This document shows, piece by piece, positions 30,967 through 38,119 of a stretch of 38,119 bases of DNA. The notes beneath the pieces were generated by a model that ran no database searches, was not told the DNA's origin, and was given only the letters and a program-made list of their open reading frames with translations. The stretch's first letter is position 1. Each line of letters begins with the position of its first letter. The translations under genes were made by a program, and so were the position numbers. Source of the DNA: Candidatus Nealsoniibacteriota bacterium (GTDB lineage Bacteria; Patescibacteriota; Minisyncoccia; Minisyncoccales; RBG-13-42-11); NCBI GenBank assembly GCA_019923655.1, contig JAHXGL010000005.1, positions 1-38,119 on the forward strand, in the 5' to 3' direction.

Positions 30967-32685
30967 CTAAATTCTTTTGGAATTTAGAATACTCTTGATA
31001 AACTCTCTAAATAATGGATGAGGCCTTAATGGCCTTGATTTATATTCCGGATGAAATTGAACCCCGACAAAAAATGGATGAGTTTTAAGTTCAATAATTT
31101 CAACCAGGTTTTTTTCCGGGTTTATTCCGGCCATAGTCAATCCATTAGCTTCCAAATCGCTTCTAAACTCATTATTTAGCTCATAACGGTGGCGATGACG
31201 TTCAGAGACCTCAGAACACCCATAAGCCCTAAAACTAATGGTTTTGTCGGAAATTTTACAGTTATAAGCCCCTAATCGCATTGTTCCTCCGTATTTTTTC
31301 TCCCTTAAAAGGGCTTTTTGTTCCGGCATAACATCAATTACCGGGTGCTTACAACCAGGAAAAAACTCAACCGAATCAGCCTCTTTCAAGCCACAGACAT
31401 TTCTGGCAAACTCAACCACAGCCATTTGCATTCCCAAACAAAGTCCCAAAAATGGGATTTTGCGTTTTCGGCAAAATTCAATCGCTTTTATCTTTCCCTC
31501 CTTTCCCCTGCTCCCAAAACCGCCAGGGACAATCACCCCGTCATATTCTTTTAATTCTCTAAGTTTTTTTAAATTTTTTTCATAATACTCCGCTGATAAC
31601 CAACAAATCTCTGGTTTTCTTTTATGAAACCAGGCAGCGTGTTTTATTGCCTCTATTACTGAAATATATGAATCTTTTAAGACAAATTTACCGGTTTCAA
31701 AATATTTTCCAACAATACCAATTTTTACCACATTAGAGGTTTGTTTTCTTTGTGTTCCCCTTGTGCCTTGTTGACTCTTAACAAGGTTAACGGTTTTTAC
31801 TGTTTTAATTAATTTTTGCCAATCTTGTAAGTCCGGTTTTTTAGATTTTAAATTAAACTTTCTTAAAATCCGCTTGCTTAAATTTTCTTTTTCAAAATTA
31901 ATCGGTATTTCGTAAATGGTTTCAACATCAGGAGCGGAAATAATATCTTTAATATCCACATTGCAAAAACAGGAAATTTTTCTTTTTCTTGGCTCGTCTA
32001 AGGGAATCCTGGAACGGCCCAAGATAATGTCCGGTTGAATACCGGCTTCATTTAAGGTCCTTACTGCATGTTGAATAGGTTTAGTCTTCATTTCGCCAGT
32101 CGTTTCCAGAATCGGCAAATAGCCGACCAACGCAAAAAGGACTTTTTTGGGTTTCTTGGTTTTTATTATTCTGGCGGCTTCAAGAAAAAGCATGTTTTGA
32201 TATTCACCAACTGTTCCGCCAATTTCAATTAAAACAAAATCAGCGGCTAGCCCGTTTTTTTTATCCTGATTTTGAAATGTATTTACTCGCGAAAGGGCCG
32301 CTTTATCAATTCTGTCAAGGACTTCATTGGGAATATCAGGAACAACTTCAACGCATCTTCCTTTATATCCTAAATTTCTTTCCCGGTTAATCACTGCCTG
32401 ATAAACCCGGCCAGTAGTAATGTAGTTGTCGGTTGTTAGATTTTCGTCTAAAAATCTTTCATAATTTCCAATGTCCTGATCGCATTCTGTTCCGTCATTG
32501 GTCACAAAAATTTCCCCGTGTTCAATGGGGTTCATTGTTCCGGCATCAACATTAACATAGGGGTCAATTTTAATTGCGGCTACCTTAAATCCTTTGCTTT
32601 TCAAAATTCGGCCAATAGAAGCCAAAGCCACTCCTTTGCCAATGCCGGACATTACGCCGCCAGCAACAAAAATATATTTAGTCAT
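30967..32685 (-). CDS. pyrG: PyrG, CTP synthase
   Basis: Aminates UTP to CTP using glutamine. The synthetase half begins YIFVAGGVMSGIGKGVALASIG and has DPYVNVDAGTM and EHGEIFVTNDG. The glutamine amidotransferase half carries the catalytic cysteine in FLGLCLGMQ and the His-Glu pair in VQFHPEYKSRP. A 25-residue stretch in the linker (VKSQQGTRGTQRKQT) is richer in repeats than normal and includes a hairpin-encoded segment. The ATG at 32685 (MTKYIFV) fits the family; an ATG three codons upstream (32694) is also possible. It overlaps the rplI stop by 8 bases and closes the grpE-to-pyrG unit, completing the pyrimidine pathway encoded earlier. Confidence 0.96.
   Translation of the reverse strand: MTKYIFVAGGVMSGIGKGVALASIGRILKSKGFKVAAIKIDPYVNVDAGTMNPIEHGEIFVTNDGTECDQDIGNYERFLDENLTTDNYITTGRVYQAVINRERNLGYKGRCVEVVPDIPNEVLDRIDKAALSRVNTFQNQDKKNGLAADFVLIEIGGTVGEYQNMLFLEAARIIKTKKPKKVLFALVGYLPILETTGEMKTKPIQHAVRTLNEAGIQPDIILGRSRIPLDEPRKRKISCFCNVDIKDIISAPDVETIYEIPINFEKENLSKRILRKFNLKSKKPDLQDWQKLIKTVKTVNLVKSQQGTRGTQRKQTSNVVKIGIVGKYFETGKFVLKDSYISVIEAIKHAAWFHKRKPEICWLSAEYYEKNLKKLRELKEYDGVIVPGGFGSRGKEGKIKAIEFCRKRKIPFLGLCLGMQMAVVEFARNVCGLKEADSVEFFPGCKHPVIDVMPEQKALLREKKYGGTMRLGAYNCKISDKTISFRAYGCSEVSERHRHRYELNNEFRSDLEANGLTMAGINPEKNLVEIIELKTHPFFVGVQFHPEYKSRPLRPHPLFREFIKSILNSKRI
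31766..31786. repeat. Hairpin element in the pyrG linker
   Basis: CCTTGTT-GACTCTT-AACAAGG is a perfect 7-base stem. The right part, CTCTTAACAAGG, also ends the murL gene (22102-22113). Confidence 0.6.
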
Positions 32686-33130
32686 TTTTTTCATTTATAA
32701 TAATAACCCTTATTTCTGTTTCTAAATTATGCTTAAAATGAATTTTTATTGGGAATTCGCCGAGCTCTTTAATCGGTTCTGCTAATTTAATCTGGTTCTT
32801 TTCAACCGCAAAGCCAAGCTCTTTTAATTTTTCTGAAATCTTTTGCACGGTAATTGACTCAAAAAGCTGTTCTTCTTCGCCAACTTTGACCGCAATGATA
32901 ACTTCCTGACCGTCAATCATGGTAGCCAATTCCTGGGTCTCTTTTAATTCTTTAGTAATTTGGTTCTTTTCAATCTCTTTTTGTGTTTCCAGCCAAATCA
33001 AAACTTGTTTGTCTGCCAATTTAACCATATTATTAGGAATTAAAAAATTCCTGGCATAACCATTAGCCACATTTTTGATTTCATATTTCTTTCCTAAGTT
33101 TTCAATATCTTGCAAAAGTACAACTCGCAT
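32678..33130 (-). CDS. rplI: Ribosomal protein bL9
   Basis: A 150-residue L9: the N-terminal domain MRVVLLQDIENLGKKYEIKNVANGYARNFLIPNNMV is a textbook match, followed by the long connecting helix (about 45-75) and the C-terminal rRNA-binding domain. L9 is one of the few ribosomal proteins lost in some CPR lineages, so its presence is informative for placement. It lies 6 bases after the S41 peptidase gene and overlaps pyrG, as part of the minus-strand unit. Confidence 0.96.
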   Translation of the reverse strand: MRVVLLQDIENLGKKYEIKNVANGYARNFLIPNNMVKLADKQVLIWLETQKEIEKNQITKELKETQELATMIDGQEVIIAVKVGEEEQLFESITVQKISEKLKELGFAVEKNQIKLAEPIKELGEFPIKIHFKHNLETEIRVIIINEKND

Positions 33131-33136
33131 AGATTA

Positions 33137-34348
33137 TTATAAGTTTTTTATTATTTCAATTGCTTTATCTAATTGAGGGTCTCTGTTTTTGGTAAAATCC
33201 TCTTGAGTCATTTCAATTTTAATATCCGGCTCAAGGCCTTTGTTGGAAATAAGCTCGCCTTGTGGAGTCAGCCATTGAGCAATAGTTATTCTTAAAGAAT
33301 AGCCCTGTCTTAATTTGGTAAGATCCTGTACAGAGCCTTTGCCGAAAGATGTTTCGCCAATTATTTTTACTCCTCGATTGTCCCGAAGAGCGGCCGCTAA
33401 AATTTCCGAGCCGGAAGCTGTGCCTTGATTTATCAAAACAACTATTGGATACCCTAAAAAACGGGCGTTCCCGATTGCTTTTACTTCTCTTTTCTCCTCG
33501 TTGAAATTTTCAATTAAAATTATATCCCCTCTTTCTAAAAACCATCCGGCAATATCTTTGGTTACCTTTAATATACCCCCTGGGTTATTTCTAAGGTCCA
33601 GAATTATTTTTTGGGCATCGCTATTTAAAATTTCAACAGCTATCTTGGAAAAATCACGATTAGTTTTGGTGCTAAAATGATAAATCTTTAAATAAGCAAT
33701 GCGTCCTTCAAGCATCTCCCATCTCAAAGAAGGAATTTCAATTATTCCCCTAACAATTTCAATTTCTTTAGGGGTCGGCAATTCCCCCCTACGAAGAATA
33801 GATAATCTAACTTTGGTTCCTTTTGGTCCCCTGATAAGATTTACCGCTTCTATAATGCTTAAATTCGCAGTCTTATTCTCGTTTATCTTTATAATTTTAT
33901 CACCTGAGCGAAGACCGGCTTTATAAGCTGGCGTTCCCTTTAAGGGAGCGATTACCCGAAGCTGTCCGTCTCTTATTCCAATTTCCATTCCCACTCCTTC
34001 AAAAACTCCTTCTACGTCTTCAATAAATCTTTTAGTGTTTTCCGGATTTAAAAAAATAGTATAGGGATCTTCTAATTTTTCTATCATTCCGGAAATTGCT
34101 CCATAAAGCATTTCTTGAGGAGTTATCTCTGGAAATTCTCTTTGAATAATCCGCCAAACATCCCAGAATAAAGCAAAATCAATTTCTTTTGGCTTACACG
34201 CTTCTTGATTTGCTGCGTCCTCAATCGGATCTATGTCTTTTTCTTGCATCCCAAAATAAAAACCAAAGCCAAAACCAGCAATGACAAGAATAATCGCTAA
34301 AAAAACTATTGCCAGACCCGGACCTAATTTGGTTAATTTACAAACCAT
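33137..34348 (-). CDS. ctpA: S41 C-terminal processing peptidase (CtpA-like)
   Basis: Secreted serine protease that trims C-termini of envelope proteins. One N-terminal membrane helix (about residues 10-33), a helical region, a PDZ domain (about 112-190; GVGMEIG, GTPAYKAGLRSGDKII) and the S41 catalytic domain with IILDLRNNPGG, the nucleophile S312 (NQGTASGSE) and general base K337 (GETSFGKGSVQ). Length 403 is typical. It lies between tRNA-Lys and rplI; a link to peptidoglycan hydrolases, as in other bacteria, is possible but not shown here. Confidence 0.95.
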   Translation of the reverse strand: MVCKLTKLGPGLAIVFLAIILVIAGFGFGFYFGMQEKDIDPIEDAANQEACKPKEIDFALFWDVWRIIQREFPEITPQEMLYGAISGMIEKLEDPYTIFLNPENTKRFIEDVEGVFEGVGMEIGIRDGQLRVIAPLKGTPAYKAGLRSGDKIIKINENKTANLSIIEAVNLIRGPKGTKVRLSILRRGELPTPKEIEIVRGIIEIPSLRWEMLEGRIAYLKIYHFSTKTNRDFSKIAVEILNSDAQKIILDLRNNPGGILKVTKDIAGWFLERGDIILIENFNEEKREVKAIGNARFLGYPIVVLINQGTASGSEILAAALRDNRGVKIIGETSFGKGSVQDLTKLRQGYSLRITIAQWLTPQGELISNKGLEPDIKIEMTQEDFTKNRDPQLDKAIEIIKNL

Positions 34349-34366
34349 AAAAAAGTATTATCCAAC

Positions 34367-34437
34367 TGCCCCCAGAAGGAATCGAACCCTCGTCAGAAGC
34401 TTAAAAGGCTACTGCTTTACCACTAAGCTATGGGGGC
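34367..34437 (-). tRNA. tRNA-Lys (UUU)
   Basis: A 71-nt cloverleaf without encoded CCA. Acceptor strands GCCCCCA and TGGGGGC pair fully; the D arm is GCTT/AAGC; the anticodon loop CTTTTAA gives UUU; the T arm GAGGG/CCTTC encloses TTCGATT. One mismatch (T-T) lies in the anticodon stem. It sits between dnaJ and the S41 peptidase gene on the same strand. Confidence 0.93.
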
Positions 34438-34447
34438 GCGATTCCCA

Positions 34448-35536
34448 TCATATTCCTTGCTTTTTTAATTCAGTAAAAAGCTCTTTTTGTTTCTTTGTTA
34501 ATTTGGTTGGCGTCTTGACCATTAATATTACATACATGCTTCCTTTGCCATAACCGGAAAAATGAGGAATTCCTTTTTCTGAAATTCGCAAAATTTTTCC
34601 TGATTCAGTTCCTGAAGGAATTTTTAATAAAATTTTGGTCTTTTTTCCGTCCGAACCTCCTAATGTCGGCGCTTCAATTTCATCTCCTAAAGCGGCTTGC
34701 GAAAAAGAAATAGCCAAAGAAACATATAAATCATCTCCCCTTCTCTTAAAAACAGAGTGTCGCTTTACAAAAATCTTTATATATAAATTGCCTGGCTTTC
34801 CGCCTCTTCTGCCTGCTTCTCCTTTTTCCTCAATTTTAAGGACCTGATTGTTATCCACGCCAGCTGGAATAAAAATTTTAATTTTATCTTCGCCTTTTAT
34901 TCTTCCTTCGCCTTTGCAAACATTACAAAGTTTGGTTGGCCGATATCCTTCTCCGTTACACTCCGGACAAATAGTGTGCCTGGTGAATGCCCCTAAAAAT
35001 GTTTTTTTAATTTGCTGAACATGGCCAGTGCCTCGGCAAGAGAAACATTCATTATTTGAAAAACCCGGTTCAGCTCCCCTGCCCTGACACCGAGAACAGG
35101 CAATCATTTTATACAGGGAAATTTCTTTTTCTATTCCAGATAAGGTATTTTCTAACAAGATTTCTAAATCAATTTCAATATCTTTTCCTCTTTTTAGGTC
35201 TTTTCTTCTGCGAGGAACGCCAAAGCCAAACATTTCTTCCATTAACTCTCCTAAATCAAATTCAGCTCCAACGTTTTCTGAATTACCCCAAGCCCAGTTA
35301 AAATCAAAACCAGGATGAGCTCCCGCTCCTTCTTCAAAAACCTGGCCAAAGCTATCGTATTGAGTTCTTTTTTTCTGGTCAGAAAGAACTTGATAGGCTT
35401 CGTTTATCTCTTTAAACTTTTTCTCGTCTCCGCCTTTATCGGGGTGATATTTATGAGCTAATTTCCGATATGCCTTTTTAACTTCTTCTTGAGACGCGCC
35501 TTTGCGAATGCCTAATGTTTGATAATAATCTTTCAT
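34448..35536 (-). CDS. dnaJ: DnaJ chaperone
   Basis: Co-chaperone that delivers clients to DnaK and stimulates its ATPase. J domain at 1-68 with HPD in KYHPDKGG; a short Gly/Phe-poor linker (about 69-110, unlike the usual G/F-rich region); a zinc domain with four CxxCxGxG-type repeats ([32 protein letters not shown]; about 145-210); and C-terminal substrate-binding domains to residue 362. It follows dnaK after 17 bases and precedes tRNA-Lys. Confidence 0.95.
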   Translation of the reverse strand: MKDYYQTLGIRKGASQEEVKKAYRKLAHKYHPDKGGDEKKFKEINEAYQVLSDQKKRTQYDSFGQVFEEGAGAHPGFDFNWAWGNSENVGAEFDLGELMEEMFGFGVPRRRKDLKRGKDIEIDLEILLENTLSGIEKEISLYKMIACSRCQGRGAEPGFSNNECFSCRGTGHVQQIKKTFLGAFTRHTICPECNGEGYRPTKLCNVCKGEGRIKGEDKIKIFIPAGVDNNQVLKIEEKGEAGRRGGKPGNLYIKIFVKRHSVFKRRGDDLYVSLAISFSQAALGDEIEAPTLGGSDGKKTKILLKIPSGTESGKILRISEKGIPHFSGYGKGSMYVILMVKTPTKLTKKQKELFTELKKQGI

Positions 35537-35553
35537 GTTATGTTTTTAGAAAC

Positions 35554-37461
35554 TTAGTCTTCTTTATACTCTCCTTCTTCAATATCTTTGGTTTCTTTAT
35601 CTTTGGTTTCTTTGCTTTGTTCTTTGCGTTTGTCTTCCTGTTTTTGTTCTTGTTTTTGCTCTTGCCGATACATCTCTGCTCCAATTTTCTGGATAACCGA
35701 AGAAAGCTCTGATGTTTTATTTTTAATTTCTTCTGTATTATCACTCTCTTTTATTTTTTTCAATGCGTCAATCTTTTCTTCAATTTCTTTTTTATCATCG
35801 TGCGAAATTTTCTCTCCAGCTTCCCTTAAAGTTTTGGTGCTGGCATAAATTAAACTATCAGCTATGTTCCTTGCTTCAATCAATTCCCTGTTCTTGCGGT
35901 CCTCTTCCATATGAAGTTCAGCGTCTTTTCTCATTTTGGCAGCTTCTTCTTTTGAAATACCGCAAGAACCTTCAATTCTTACGGATTGGCTTTTTCCGGT
36001 CGCTTTGTCTTTAGCTGAAACATTTAAGATGCCATTGGCGTCAATGTCAAAGCTTACTTCAATTTGAGGAATTCCGCGCGGGGCAAGGGGAAGACCGTCT
36101 AAAATAAACCTACCCAAACTTTTATTGTCCGAAGCCATTTGCCTTTCTCCTTGTAAAATATGGATTTCTACTGATGGTTGATTGTCAGCAGCTGTAGAAA
36201 AGATTTGAGTTTTGGCAACCGGCACAGTGGTATTTTTGGAAATTAAAACAGTGTTCACTCCACCCAGGGTTTCAATCCCCAAAGATAGCGGGGTAACGTC
36301 TAAAAGGAGAATATCTTTCACGTCTCCCTGTAGAATTCCGGCTTGAACAGCCGCTCCAATTGCCACGACCTCGTCAGGATTAACCTCTTTACAGGGCTCT
36401 TTGTTAAAAAGCTTTTTAATTTCCTCCTGAATCTTTGGCATCCTGGTCTGTCCGCCGACTAAAATTATTTCTTCAATATCTGAAATTGTCAGGTTTGCCT
36501 CTTTTAAGGTTTTTTTTACTAATTTAATTGATTGATCAATATAGCTCGCTACTAAATTCTCAAGACCGGCTCGGCTTAATTTGTATAAAAGATGCTTGGG
36601 TCCGGCAGCGTCTGAAGTAATAAAGGGAAGATTAATTTCTGTTTCTATTGCGCTGGACAATTCAATTTTTGCTTTCTCCCCTGCTTCTTTAATCCTCTGT
36701 AAAGCTAAAGAATCTTTAGATAAGTCAATTCCCTGTTCTTTTTTAAATTCTTCAACTATCCAATCTATGATTTTCCTGTCAAAATCATCTCCCCCTAAAT
36801 GAGTATCTCCGCCTATTGCCTTGACTTCAACCGTGTCTTCTGAAATATCCAGAATTGAAACATCAAAAGTCCCTCCGCCAAAATCAAAAACAACAATCTG
36901 TTGGTTTTTCTTTTTGGTCAAACCATAAGCCAAAGCAGCTGCTGTTGGTTCGTTAATTACCCTCTGGACATTAAAACCAGCGATTTCTCCAGCTACTTTA
37001 GTCGCTTTTCTTTGTGAATCATCAAAATAGGCAGGACAGGTAATAATTGCATCTTCAATTTTCTCGCCCAATTTTTCCTCAACATCTCTTTTTAGTTTCT
37101 GTAAAATCATTGCTGAAATTTCCAGCGCCTTATACCATTTGGTTCCCATTTTAACTTCCACTTCGCCATCAGCCGCTTCTTTAATTTCATAAGGCAGAAA
37201 TTTTTTATCTTTTTGGACTTCAGCATCAGAGAAGCGCTTGCCTATCAATCTCTTAATTGAATAGATAGTATTTTGAGGGTTGGTAATTTGCTGGCGCTTG
37301 GCTAAAACTCCGACTAATCGTTCATTGTTTTTACTCAAAGCAACAACCGAAGGAGTGGTTCTTCCTCCTTCTTTATTTTCAATGATTTTTGGCTCCCCAG
37401 CTTCTATTACAGCTGTGGCAGAAAATGTAGTGCCGAGGTCAATGCCTATAATTCTACCCAT
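35554..37461 (-). CDS. dnaK: DnaK (Hsp70) chaperone
   Basis: ATP-dependent chaperone. Nucleotide-binding domain begins [22 protein letters not shown]-type segment [51 protein letters not shown]. The substrate-binding domain starts after the [17 protein letters not shown] linker. Length 635 is normal. The C-terminal tail from about 600 is a low-complexity run of Q, K and E ending EEGEYKED, in place of the usual EEVD-like end. It lies in the order grpE-dnaK-dnaJ; no HrcA-binding CIRCE inverted repeat is seen upstream. Confidence 0.97.
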   Translation of the reverse strand: MGRIIGIDLGTTFSATAVIEAGEPKIIENKEGGRTTPSVVALSKNNERLVGVLAKRQQITNPQNTIYSIKRLIGKRFSDAEVQKDKKFLPYEIKEAADGEVEVKMGTKWYKALEISAMILQKLKRDVEEKLGEKIEDAIITCPAYFDDSQRKATKVAGEIAGFNVQRVINEPTAAALAYGLTKKKNQQIVVFDFGGGTFDVSILDISEDTVEVKAIGGDTHLGGDDFDRKIIDWIVEEFKKEQGIDLSKDSLALQRIKEAGEKAKIELSSAIETEINLPFITSDAAGPKHLLYKLSRAGLENLVASYIDQSIKLVKKTLKEANLTISDIEEIILVGGQTRMPKIQEEIKKLFNKEPCKEVNPDEVVAIGAAVQAGILQGDVKDILLLDVTPLSLGIETLGGVNTVLISKNTTVPVAKTQIFSTAADNQPSVEIHILQGERQMASDNKSLGRFILDGLPLAPRGIPQIEVSFDIDANGILNVSAKDKATGKSQSVRIEGSCGISKEEAAKMRKDAELHMEEDRKNRELIEARNIADSLIYASTKTLREAGEKISHDDKKEIEEKIDALKKIKESDNTEEIKNKTSELSSVIQKIGAEMYRQEQKQEQKQEDKRKEQSKETKDKETKDIEEGEYKED

Positions 37462-37489
37462 AATTTTTTGTGCGTTTGCTTAATAATCT

Positions 37490-38059
37490 TTACTTGGTAA
37501 CCTTTACTTTTGTCGGTCTAATTACTTTGCCGTGTAATTTATAACCTTTTTGAATTTCTTCCACAACTATGCCGGACTTGCTCGCAAAAGCTTCAGCAAA
37601 ACTAGGTTCAACTATTTCCACTGCCTCATGAAAATTCGGGTCAAACTTGGTTCCAATCGCTTTTATCTCTTCTATTTCCTGATTTTTCAAAAAATCCAAA
37701 AAAAGGGTTTTAATCTGCAAAACTCCTTTTACCCCAATAGAAATTTTGCGTTCAACAAGGTCTGCATTTTTATCTTTGGTCATTTCCTTTAATAGTTCCT
37801 TTTCAGCTAAATCAAAATTATCCAAAATAAACAAAATTTTCAAAATTAAATCTAAGTTAGCATATTTTAAAATTTCTTCAACCCTTTCTATTTCTCCTCT
37901 TTTATAATTCAAAAAATCTGCCCTTGCCCTTTGCCAACCAGCTAAATATTCATCCTTTTGTTTTCTGCATTCTTTTATTTGCTGTTCTGCGTCTTTTAGT
38001 TTTGTCTGTTCTTTTTCTTTGCCTTGTTCTTTTACTTGTTCATTAAATTTATCTTCCAT
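37490..38059 (-). CDS. grpE: GrpE nucleotide exchange factor
   Basis: Exchanges ADP on DnaK. A charged N-terminal coiled coil (about 10-95, including KEQTKLKDAEQQIKECRKQ) precedes the beta domain with KFDPNFHEAVEIVE and VEEIQKGYKLHGKVIRP. Between these two conserved blocks lies PSFAEAFASKSG, encoded by a palindromic-type element (37571-37609) and in frame; normal GrpE has only a few acidic residues there. Length 189 is typical. It heads the heat-shock unit under a strong promoter whose predicted transcript starts at the ATG itself. Confidence 0.94.
   Translation of the reverse strand: MEDKFNEQVKEQGKEKEQTKLKDAEQQIKECRKQKDEYLAGWQRARADFLNYKRGEIERVEEILKYANLDLILKILFILDNFDLAEKELLKEMTKDKNADLVERKISIGVKGVLQIKTLFLDFLKNQEIEEIKAIGTKFDPNFHEAVEIVEPSFAEAFASKSGIVVEEIQKGYKLHGKVIRPTKVKVTK
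37571..37609. repeat. SFAEA-type element inside grpE
   Basis: The complement encodes PSFAEAFASKSG, a variant of the PSFAKATDG type at 10809-10834. AGCTTC/GAAGCT-like arms are imperfect. The insertion lies in the loop before the last conserved GrpE block. Confidence 0.6.
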
Positions 38060-38065
38060 ATTTCT

Positions 38066-38094
38066 TCTATACTATAAAAACCTTTAAATGTCAA
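38066..38094 (-). promoter_or_regulatory. Sigma-70-type promoter of the grpE-dnaK-dnaJ unit
   Basis: On the minus strand: TTGACA (complement of 38089-38094), a 17-base spacer and TATAGA (complement of 38066-38071). The spacing puts the transcript start at about 38059, the first base of the grpE ATG, so the mRNA may be leaderless. Confidence 0.7.
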
Positions 38095-38095
38095 A

Positions 38096-38110
38096 CGGGG
38101 TCTGACCCCG
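38096..38110. repeat. CGGGGTCTGACCCCG palindrome next to the grpE promoter
   Basis: A perfect 7-base-arm palindrome, CGGGGTC-T-GACCCCG, one base beyond the -35 box. It could be an operator, the terminator of a gene beyond the window, or another short repeat. Confidence 0.6.
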
Positions 38111-38119
38111 CTATGCACA

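Noticed and set aside
38040-38119. CIRCE heat-shock operator before grpE
   Set aside because: The TTAGCACTC/GAGTGCTAA inverted repeat is not present; only an unrelated palindrome is seen.
1-38119. Insertion sequences or prophage
   Set aside because: No transposase, terminase, capsid or other phage protein is encoded anywhere in the window.

Overview
This window looks like a chromosomal segment of an uncultivated Patescibacteria/CPR bacterium, most probably of the Parcubacteria side. It is AT-rich and densely packed. Many genes overlap by ATGA or by a few bases, Shine-Dalgarno signals are weak, arginine is mostly AGA, and several proteins are compact or divergent versions of their families. 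A ribosomal protein L9 gene is present, which argues against the CPR lineages known to lack it. The placement rests on gene content and style, not on a database search.

Layout. At 1-3075 (+) lie a 5'-truncated YvcK/CofD-fold gene, a GlmU-like nucleotidyltransferase and folD. At 3109-10595 lies a pyrimidine cluster: pyrC-pyrB-argF (-), a fused pyrD-pyrK gene (+), and an Hpt-like gene followed by pyrE-pyrF-prs (-). With pyrG at 30967 this gives nearly the whole route to UMP and CTP; carAB is not in the window. At 10596-12466 sits a small accessory islet: a GC-rich repeat region, a zinc-less Sir2-like gene, an HTH gene with a damaged start, and tRNA-Leu(CAA). dprA-topA (-) follow.

At 15624-27725 (+) a long cell-envelope and translation block runs aspS (archaeal-type), a remnant of an LD-carboxypeptidase gene, an anchored Kelch protein, a CofE-like ligase, an L,D-transpeptidase, mraY, murL, murD, ftsW, murG, gltX and a small secreted protein. 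The murL-murD pair indicates the alternative D-glutamate route: L-Glu is ligated first and then epimerised on the UDP-muramyl-dipeptide. A tyrosine recombinase follows under its own promoter. uppS and a geranylgeranyl-reductase-like flavoprotein (-) lie beyond it, then rpmA (+). The last block (-) is grpE-dnaK-dnaJ-tRNA-Lys(UUU)-ctpA-rplI-pyrG.

The most unusual feature is a set of short palindromic elements scattered through the window. One family has arms of the form TTCCRAAY/RTTYGGAA that change in a compensated way. Another is built on TCTAACGGGG. Others resemble the PSFAKATDG/PSFAEAxA type. They sit in frame inside essential genes (aspS, murL, murG, topA, grpE, pyrG), supply start or stop codons (yvcK, glmU, rpmA), or form large hairpins between genes (ftsW/murG, xer/uppS). 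They recall the Rickettsia palindromic elements in behaviour but not in sequence.
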